The position numbers were made by a program, and so were the translations under genes. Shown piece after piece: positions 55,787 to 64,000 of a stretch of DNA of 64,000 nt. Where the stretch lies: positions 35,141,795 through 35,205,794 of the forward strand of contig NC_092670.1 in assembly GCF_964355755.1 (NCBI RefSeq). The letters run 5' to 3'. The notes under the pieces are model-generated. The model saw only the letters and a program-made list of their open reading frames with translations, ran no database searches and had not been told where the DNA came from. Each line of letters starts with the position of its first letter. The first letter of the stretch is position 1. This DNA comes from Antedon mediterranea (lineage: Eukaryota; Echinodermata; Crinoidea; Comatulida; Antedonidae).

Positions 55787-57640
55787 CTGGAATGAAATAC
55801 ATTGTATTCAAATGCAACCAGTAAATAGTCACACACACACACAAGGTTGATAGGACTATTATAGTATTACATTATTACAAGGAAAGAGCGTATTTAACTC
55901 TTGCAACAACTAAATCAGACTCATCTCTTTCGCTAAGTGGTTTTGTTGGTAGCATGTAACATAATACAAGTAGACTAGTAGAGCTGCTGCTGCATGCACT
56001 AATTGACAATAATATTCTATGGAACAGATGCAGTGATTATTGAAGCTAAGAAGGACTGAAGAGAAGATTCTTATCCTATGACCTCCTTGACAAAGAGTCA
56101 TGATTTTCACTCAATCGCACATAAGTGGTTCAAAACAAATCATGGTCTTCTTCAACTCAATGCTTAAATATTTGCCCTCAATTCAACACACAGAAGATTA
56201 CCGAATTCCGGCACTTTGATTCCGGTTGCAACCATCTGATCTTTCATTTATCTACAGTACTCATTTAAGTCATTGAACCGAAGTGGTGAAACTTATCCAC
56301 AGGCCTACTATTGTGATTAAAGCAAATAAAAAAGTTTTTCTCGGTCTAACACCCCGCTTAACAATCAATTTGATTTCCAATAACCATGTTGGGTCGATTT
56401 AAAAAAAAAGTCGTTCTCTTTTTCTACAGCAACATCAATTTACATTATAAAAATACACATATAATTAGCAGCATTAGTTGTATATCAAAGGGCGTATGGT
56501 TGAGGAGAAGGCTGCACATAAAAACGAACAATTAAAATAAAGGAGACATCATAAGTGGTCTACATCATGTTTTTATATGAAGATGAAATGATGTTTTAAC
56601 AGAACGTCATTTCATTCAATCAATCGTTCGATTTATATAAGCAGTCATTGCTCATGGCGCTGCCAAAAATATCAGAAAATGTGAGTTTTGAGTAGTGACC
56701 TGAATGTGCCGGAGGATGTTTGTTTAATGTTCAAATGTATAGTTGGTTCCAGGGTCTAGGTCCAGCAACACGGAAAGTCCAATCTCTTAAAGTATCATTC
56801 CCCATTTTATGATGAAGATGATGTGTGGGTCCGCCGCGAACTGAATTTTCTAAGGTTATTTTTTTTTGTGAGAATAATACTGAAATAAAATAAGCAATAC
56901 AATTGATTCTAATACAGTAGTCCTCTAGGAGCTGGCAACAAATACTTGTTTATTAAATTAGTAATTTTTATTAGCAACCCAAAGAAAACTTGCAAAATCA
57001 TATACATACCTGAGCTGATATCAGTCACTAGATTCAAAACGTCTATTGATGTCTTGTATCTTAATAATTATGATGGGTTCCAATCGGAAGCACATTTAGA
57101 AACAATAGGCTGTTATGGGTCATCTATACAAGGCGACATTTTAACGGATGTCCGGTGGTTTTTATAACTTGTAAAGATGACAGTATTATTAATATTATTA
57201 TTACTACGATCTTGCAACCACATCATTACCAGATCGTCTTGCTATAGAAAGCGTTACGGATCAAAGTTGGCGCATTGCTTTTTGGCAAAACACCCATCAT
57301 GGACTATTATTATCGTTAATCCATGGACACACAGGATCCGATTCCGATGTACACGTACGCACGCGTAACAGGTTCGTGGATATTATTGTATCTGTTACAT
57401 ACCTTTAAGTGGCAAATTTCGTTGCTGTTGTTTTGATGAAATAAAAATAAAAATAAATAAATCAGGGAGTTTTATACCTCCCTGGATAAATAAGTAAGAC
57501 AGAGAAAGTATCGTCTTAATTATATCTAGGCCTATTTTGTATTAATAATGGTATAAATAATCTGAATATAATTTGTTGATGTTTTTTGTTGTTTTTGTGA
57601 TGGAAAATATTGTTTCCTTAGGGGTGTTTATTGAATAGGG
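55787..57640. other. Spacer upstream of the C1q gene
   Basis: No coding exon I can support. It contains a second copy of the TTTATAT / CATTGCTCATGGCGCT repeat at 56618-56662 and a minus-strand donor-like CTCAG|GTATGT at 57010 that could end a C1q leader exon. Otherwise AT-rich. Confidence 0.4.
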
Positions 57641-57935
57641 GGGGGGGGGGGGCATGGTGGGGGCTACGCGTTTCCTCTTGTTTCTAATAAGCGTGTCCCA
57701 AAGAGGGAGTTCTACTCAGTATTTAAAATACATCATGCTTAATTATATTGCCTATAGGGGTTTTCCTGGTTGGCCCTACGTTTCCCCTTGTTTTGCCGGA
57801 AAGTATCCTCTTAATTAGCCCATCTAATATAATAAGAGTGTCTAAAAGAAGGGCTCAATCAATATTTAAAATACATAATGCTTGATTGTTCCCTTTAGGG
57901 TCTTCCTGGTTGGCCCTAAGTTTCCCCTTGTGTGA
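57640..57935. repeat. Imperfect direct duplication of about 135 bp
   Basis: AGTATTTAAAATACATCATG then TTTTCCTGGTTGGCCCTACG (57717-57773) recurs as AATATTTAAAATACATAATG then CTTCCTGGTTGGCCCTAAGT (57859-57920). A poly-G run of 16 precedes the first unit. Confidence 0.75.
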
Positions 57936-58149
57936 ATGTTATATAAATTCTATCAATAAATGTTGTTTGTAATATTTGATTATTTTATTTACTCTAAAGT
58001 ATTATTATTATATTAATTATCAAAAATGATGTTGTTTATATTATAATCGAAGCAGCTGAATCGTCAAACCATATAAGGTTAGGCCCACTTCTGCATGTGT
58101 GCATGTTATGTTGTTAATTCGTGTGGTTCCACACGCTCAGTTGCTTTTC

Positions 58150-58406
58150 TCTGATGTACACACACACACATCCCCCAAGTAAAAATGAGCTCGCCCGCCC
58201 GCGAGTTGGAAAGAAGAACTGCAGCGCCACCAGCAGCAGCTCTAGGGTTTGTTTAGTGCTCAGCAGCTTGCAGCAGCCAACCGAACCAGTTCGTATGCTG
58301 TAGTGGTCGTGGTATTGTGCCTAGCCTAGCCTGGGGAAAAAAGTTTGCATCTAAACATCAAGTTATCTCACGATTTCGGGTCTGAATTAATAATTTCTTG
58401 ACTAAG
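58150..58406 (+). promoter_or_regulatory. Candidate 5' leader exon or promoter of the ZMYND11-like gene
   Basis: An island of higher GC and CpG content (GAGCTCGCCCGCCCGCGAG; CAGCAGCAGC) in AT-rich surroundings, ending in the donor-like ACTAAG|GTAATT at 58407. It lies 3.15 kb upstream of the first coding exon on the same strand. A CpG-rich first exon spliced to a downstream ATG exon would be normal. Inference only; no transcript data. Confidence 0.35.
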
Positions 58407-58965
58407 GTAATTATAAAATAATTATTCAATAATCACATTGTATTATTTAAAAAATTTAACCACGCCTTATGTCACATAAAAAAGGTGATAATTGTTACGG
58501 AAATTGTAAATTGTGGGGAGAGCGACGAGGTGGAAGTGTCATTTCCAGGGCAGCCTAGCCTGGACCTAGCCTAGGACTAGCTAGGTCGTAGAAGTACTGT
58601 AGCCTGTCTTTTACTATTGTCTGCAAGCACAGAGTTTGTTGTTTCTGTAGTAATAGATAGAATAGACCTGGGCCTAGCTATGTAGGCCTACTAGAGGTTG
58701 ATCCTAGCGGCCTACAAAAAAGACAGGTGCGAAACGGAACTAGGCCTAGGCCTAGCGCCGGCCTCCTCTAGCCTTGCTTGCCCTTAGGTCTACTATTCAG
58801 TACTCGCACTCAGTTCAGTAGGCTACTATAGAAGAAAACAGACGATTAGGAATAGGCCTAGGCTAGTAGGAGTATGTCATCGTGTGACTATGAATTATGA
58901 TTGTCTTCTTATAATTATATCCAACTGGTCATCCCATCTATGCTTTTTAATGGGATATGACCGGT

Positions 58966-59750
58966 TGGGCCGCCGACAAGTTGAGCCGCCGGTGATTTCT
59001 ATGAAACGCCCAGTGCATGCGTCTTTTACGACATTTCGCGTAGTGATTAGGATGTTGTCCTAATCAAGTTCATGGTCTTGGTTTATTGTGTCATGAAAAT
59101 AAATAATATATAATTACATAGGCCTATTACAATTAACACAGCAAGCAAAGGAAAGTAGTAATTAATAACTAATATTTAATAATTTAATTGTTTTTAATCT
59201 TTCGAGGAAAGAATTCAGTGCACTCATAATTTTTCTCGCGTGCAGGAGGCCTACCACTACACGTAAAGTCACGTTGTCTCTCAGGACTAATTAATACTAA
59301 TAGAGTATTAACATTTTTTCCAATGAGGTTAAATTATAAATACATATTGTTTTTTATTTACTAATCTTTTAATATCATATTTTATTGAATTTTAAAATGT
59401 TAATACACAAAATATTTTACTAAAAAACGTGATTTTATGTAATTATTTTACCGAAAAATGGAGTAGGCCTAGCCTAGTTCATACAAACAACTGCCGACTG
59501 AATGAGGGGCAACATGTTTACATCATTTTTGGCTAAAAACATCACTGTATTTTGGAATCTACAAGCCAGATTTTCATAATTATTTCTTTAATTATAATAT
59601 TTAATAATATATATACTAAAAACCATGATATATAAACGTTTGAATGTACATCGTTATCCCTAACATAAATTGAACGAGCACCGGCGAAAGTTAGCATTTG
59701 GCGTTCCATAGAAAATAACGTTTTTCTGGCGGCGGCTCAACTTGGCCTAA
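58966..59750. mobile_element. 0.8-kb element with GTTGAGCCGCC inverted ends
   Basis: CAAGTTGAGCCGCCGGTGAT then TTCTATGAAACGCC at 58977 is mirrored by GGCGTTCCATAGAAAATAAC and TGGCGGCGGCTCAACTTGG at 59699-59745. The interior is AT-rich without a transposase. Confidence 0.7.
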
Positions 59751-60469
59751 TCCCTTTTTAATTATATTATACTCTTTGTCCTGTTGTGTTGAGCCTGATT
59801 TTTTCTATTTCTCACTGTTTTTACCAGACCAGATACATCATTGGTTTATAGTCGATAACTGTCAAAATTTGAGTGGAAGAGATTAATTTATTTTAGAAAG
59901 TTAAACTATATTGTGTTGGTCAATTGTTTGTTTACGTTAAGATTTTTGCTTTTCACTCGTACTCATTTTGTCCAACAAAGGAACGTATTATTTACATGTA
60001 TTATGAACTCTATTTTAATTCTTTAAATAAACCAATTAATTTGAATACATTTCCCGTCAAAATCATAAAATAATTATGCATTTGTTTGTGCAAAAGGCAG
60101 CATTTCTTTCTTTTGTTTTAGACTTTGTCCTAGAATTTATTAGGGACGAAACAGGATGGTTAAGGGAGGATGACGGATCCTGTGTTTGCTAGAGCATAAA
60201 CATAAACAGTCGACCTAACAGTTTTATTAGTTACACACTCTTGCATGAAGACGACAACGACCATCCAGCGAGAGACGTACAACCTACTACTACCATAGCT
60301 ACTACTAGCCTATATTATTAGGGCTAGCCTAGGGGACCTACTGTCCCTAGATACTAAATGGCAGTAGTTAAGCTATTTACTAGATGTATGGGTGTTTTTA
60401 TTTAAGGGTGTATGGCCTACCTAGAATAGCAGTATCTCTATCTCTCCCCTGTCTCGCGGGAGCGTTTAC

Positions 60470-60545
60470 CTGAATCTCCTGGCTCTGGTGATACAGGGGC
60501 CTCGCATTCAAATGCCGTGTAAAATGTATTGCTTTTAACACCCAT
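60470..60545 (-). other. Possible first coding exon of an unknown gene
   Basis: On the minus strand an ATG at 60545 opens 25 codons (MGVKSNTFYTAFECEAPV, SPEPGDS) and meets a canonical donor TTCAG|GTAAACG at 60469. No next exon with the required phase was found between here and the C1q gene. It would lie antisense within the ZMYND11-like gene's first intron if the leader at 58150 is real. A chance match is possible. Confidence 0.25.
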
Positions 60546-61031
60546 TTTAACCTAATACAAATTTGTTATTTTGTCCACTTTTAAGTTTAATTTGAACTGC
60601 CTTATTTCTAGTAATTCTCCCTAAACGGGAAAATTCCAACTTTATCGTCCTCAAAAAGTTAAGAAGACATAACTTCAAGCTAAGCTTCGCCTACTTTGTT
60701 AAAGATCATGCATAAATTATTCATGAGCACCGTCCGGTGGATTCTCATCCTGGTTCGTAAAGTCCCTATTGTTGGCTAAAAGTTAAGTACTGCGGTTTTA
60801 ATATGTACACTACTTGAAATCCAGGTCAGTCCACCCTGGATAAAGTTGTAAAATTAACCAGGATCCAGCTAATGTTTATTTATTACCGCATACAGTAACA
60901 TTACTTTCTAAAAAGCTTAATTTTACTACAGAATGCTTTGAAGTTGCATAATAAATTAGCAGCTACTTTTGAGATTGTTAAATAAAAGGGCAAAATATCT
61001 AAATATGAGTAGCATACAAGATACTAATTAT

Positions 61032-61320
61032 TAAAGATGTATTTTATTAAAATTTTGTTGTTGAATATGGCATTTTAATGTCACATAATTTACTTTAAAT
61101 AAATGTACAATAATTTAAAGAAAAAAATAGTCAGATGGGTTTTTGGGTGAATATAACTGTTTATTTTGTTGTTTTATAAGTAAAAACCGTTATTTTTTCA
61201 GGTTTTTTTCTACGGAAGTGATTGACTTTATTAAAACTGCAAAATGGCCTATTCAATCAAAGTCTTTTTTTTTTTTTATTAATCTTCATTTGTCATGTGA
61301 CAATACATCTTTAACAGGTC
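61032..61320 (-). mobile_element. Family B inverted-repeat element, intact copy
   Basis: AAAGATGTATTTTATTAAAA at the left, GGCATTTTAATGTCACATAA, GTGATTGACTTTATTAAAAC, and the right end ATGTGACAATACATCTTTAA. It provides the uninterrupted version of the junction split at 30090. Confidence 0.75.
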
Positions 61321-61557
61321 AAAGGTCAGTTAATGTTAGTAAGAGGCTTCATTGATAGAATAACCTATTGTTAAAATAATATTAGACAATTTTCTGAACT
61401 GATGACCTTTGGGGTAATTGATATTTTGAAAAAATATTTTAAAAAAATCATGTATTTTTGGAATAAAAATACTGAAAAAAAGAGAGAGATAAGATAGAAA
61501 TAATACCTCAATGGTTTAATTAAAATTGCTTGTTTTCGCTTAGTTTCTTCAAACACT

Positions 61558-63806
61558 ATGAAGACTGATTGTTTCCGTCAAGCTGATCCAAAGGCCGTTC
61601 AAGTCCTATGGGAAGCCATCACAAGCGTCCGGCAGCAGAAACAAGTAGCCAATTTAGATCGCATTGCACGATACCTAAAACGTAGGTATGATTATGCCTT
61701 TAAAGATGTTCAACAAGAGCTAGAACTGGCTGTAAGCGACGAACTCGTTGTGAAGGACATCTCAAGGTCAAAGAAGGGGTCACGTATTGGTGTGGAACAG
61801 GATGGATTCTGGTGTGTCAATGAACAGAATGACGAGGTAGGCTACTTTTCACTCTGAGATGATGCAGATACAAAGAGCTTACTTTAAGCTGGCTGGGTGC
61901 CAACATGTTAAGGATGCATAGTTGCCAAGATCTTAGTTTTAATGCTAATATCCAAAAGTGTAAAAAGATGATTGCATGATTGAAACTACAGATCTATTAT
62001 TTTTGGAGTTGTGGCTTGGTGATTATGATGCTTGGCTACCACTCCAAAGGTCCTGGGTTCAAGTCCCGTCACATGTCAGGTTTTTTTCAAATTTACAACT
62101 CCACTCCCAAAGACTTAATTTATGTAGAGCATCTTGTGTATATGTTTGTTTTGTGAACAGGATTGCCACCTTTAAGAAGAATAGTTAATGAGTTCGCTTA
62201 TGGTTATCCTCATTATGCCTCAATAATGAACAAAACAATGTGGATGCAAAGGTTTATAGTTTATAAAATAGAAATTTCAAACCCGCAGCTCCTCTTTAAA
62301 ATATATACATTATGTTTGTCTTGTGAACCTCTGAGGATCCCTAATGATCAGCATTTTCTGGATGGATCAACCTCATCAAACAGGGAACATTTTCGCCAGT
62401 GTAGCATAGCAAAAAGCTATACAAAACAACCTTATTGCTATACATTTCTAAAATTGTGTAGCAAAAAATACAATACAAAACTATGTTTCTCGACTTAAAA
62501 ATCAGTTTGATTAGCAATATTGCCCAAAAAAATTTTTTAATGAAATTTTTCCCTGTTAAAATATTTTGTTTTCATTTTTACTTGGTATGCATAAAATGAA
62601 GGAAGCTATCGGTACAATGAACTGTGCATGTAACTAGTCTATAGGCACAGTTGACCATGCATGTAAATGAGTCTCTTATATCGTCACAGTTGACTGTGCT
62701 TATAGTCAATAATGTGGTAGCTGTTTTCTACCATTCTGCCTTGTTGTCAATGTTGACCATACTGATAAAAAATAATAAATTACATGCATGGTTGACCATG
62801 CTGATAATAGCCACTTCCAAAAACCAAAAATAAGGCCTTTATTCCACCCAGTTTCAATTTTTCATATTTTAACCACCAGTTGTGTTTTATTTGAATTCTA
62901 GAGTGATGCTGAGCACGACTGGTATTGTATTGAGTGCCACAAGGCCGGGGAAGTGGTGTGCTGCACCAGTTGTCATAGGGTATGTCACATTGAGTGTATA
63001 GCCGAGGAAGATCAGGGCAAGCAAGAATGGACTTGTTTGGTGTGTCAAGTAAGTTTACAGTAATAATATTGATAATTTCAAACTAACTGTATTGAGTATA
63101 AAGCGTCGTTCGCACCTGCTCCGTCTTCGGCAAATAAAGTCAAACTTCAATGGTCTGTTTCACGACGCTCCAATGTGTCAATCGATATGATAGTAGCCGT
63201 GTGGTATATAGGACATCCTCTGTTGCTCTCTAAATTTTACCAATTATTTTACTCAGTTTTTTATAGCTTGATTCGTTCGCTAACATTTTTTTTTTCTAAT
63301 TTGATTTATCAGCATGTAATATTTAATGTATAAGTGTGTTATTAAAAATCAGTGTAGCTGTACAGTAAATGATTTATTTGTTTATTTGATTCATTATTCC
63401 ATGGAGATCTCCATGATTATACTAACTATTGTTATTACCATGATTATTTAAATATTCTTAGTTTTTATGATCACTATTTGGATAATACTAACTACCAGCC
63501 ACGATCAATTAGCGAGTTCATGACCTATGCGACCTGATTGAGAAATTGGTCACAACAATCAATTGCTGCTCTAACATAGCCTAATGAATAAAGGAGGACA
63601 GATTAAAATATATGTATCAAAGGTGCAGATTTTGGTCATGCTGTTTAGGATTAGATAGATTTTGGGTTTGTGCAAAGAATAGTATATATTTTGAAAAACA
63701 ATCTTTCTCTTGATTTTTGCAGGGAGGAACAAAATGTAAGCTGGGATTGACTACAACGGAAATTAGAGAAATTATATCACATGTATTGGCAAGGATGAAA
63801 GAAAAG
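61558..63806 (+). CDS. zmynd11: ZMYND11/BS69-like chromatin reader, first three coding exons
   Basis: Exons 61558-61836, 62902-63048 and 63723-63806, all joining in phase 0, give the first 170 residues. The gene continues past the window. Exon 1 encodes the N-terminal domain shared with ZMYND11 (RQADPKAVQVLWEAI, VANLDRIARYLKRR, GSRIGVEQDGFWCVNEQ). Exon 2 is a complete PHD finger with Cys4-His-Cys3 spacing (HDWYCIECHKAGEVVCC, TSCHRVCHIECI, WTCLVCQ). Exon 3 (EIIS, HVLARMKEK) matches the start of the region before the bromodomain. Human ZMYND11 reads H3.3 trimethylated at K36 through its later bromo-PWWP module and represses elongation; those domains would lie downstream. The start is the first in-frame ATG after an acceptor-like CGCTTAG; the human start region is similar in length. 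Confidence 0.85.
62008..62076 (+). repeat. tRNA-derived fragment in ZMYND11 intron 1
   Basis: Box A-like GTGGCTTGGTGATTATGATG and box B-like GGGTTCAAGTCCC at tRNA spacing. The anticodon arm is not clean and the acceptor ends do not pair, so it looks like a SINE head or tRNA pseudogene. Confidence 0.4.
62636..62812. repeat. Palindromic repeat around TTGACCATGCATG
   Basis: GTTGACCATGCATGTAAATG (62649) is partly mirrored by TTACATGCATGGTTGACCAT (62781), and further GTTGACCAT or GTTGACTGT copies lie between. A small inverted-repeat element is likely. Confidence 0.5.
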
Positions 63807-64000
63807 GTAGTAATTAAGTTAAATATTTCATTTCTTTACATTTGCCATAAAAAAAAATTACAAAAATACATAATCTGAGAAGGTGAGGAATGTTTAAGAT
63901 CAAACTTGGACCCTCAAGCCGGTCCCTTTGTTTTCTGCGTAGGAACCTGATAGCTTGTCAGATCCAAAAGCTCATTGTTTGTCTGCAAAACATTGGCCTA

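Noticed and set aside
56946-57167. 73-codon plus-strand ORF upstream of the C1q gene
   Set aside because: No splice context or motif; the same interval is better explained as a possible minus-strand leader exon ending at 57010.

Overview
The window is nuclear DNA of an animal: AT-rich, with widely spaced spliced genes, GT-AG introns, tandem-repeat arrays and many mobile-element copies. Gene content (klhl10-like, boule-like, C1q-domain protein, ZMYND11-like) and the frequent GGCCTAG-rich spacers suggest a marine invertebrate deuterostome. An echinoderm is my best guess, but this is inference from style and gene content; no marker gene was tested.

Layout. 0-6 kb: two inverted-repeat elements, the 3' end of an unidentified minus-strand gene (1907-2451), and a composite repeat carrying two tRNA-Val(AAC)-like units. 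6-17 kb: gene-poor, with tandem arrays of 17, 55, 61 and 21 bp period and a degenerate hammerhead-ribozyme-like motif. 17.4-18.1 kb: a tRNA-derived SINE and a small inverted-repeat element. 19.4-23.3 kb: a complete five-exon klhl10-like gene on the minus strand. 23.65-25.2 kb: a hAT-type element with a perfect 8-bp target duplication. 26.6-47.6 kb: a boule (BOLL/DAZ family) gene on the plus strand with eleven inferred coding exons and introns full of mobile elements, including a Rex1/CR1-like reverse-transcriptase remnant and several nested insertions. 47.6-54.7 kb: no further coding exons seen; a long-inverted-repeat element and a 110-bp tandem array. 54.8-55.8 kb: a two-exon secreted collagen-like/C1q gene on the minus strand. 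56-61.5 kb: spacer with an inverted-repeat element and possible leader exons. 61.6 kb to the end: the first three coding exons of a ZMYND11-like gene on the plus strand, which runs off the window.

How the genes relate. The klhl10-like gene (Cullin-3 substrate adaptor needed for sperm maturation in mammals and flies) and boule (meiotic RNA-binding protein) lie head to head with start codons 3.2 kb apart, so a germline regulatory link is possible. The C1q and ZMYND11-like genes show no obvious functional link to them.

Repeats. Family A (about 145 bp inverted-repeat element, eight copies) and family B (about 300-430 bp, six copies) recur across the window. Copies of both were later interrupted by other elements, so insertion order can be read directly. 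Exon coordinates below come from reading splice signals and phase by eye; no transcript data were available.
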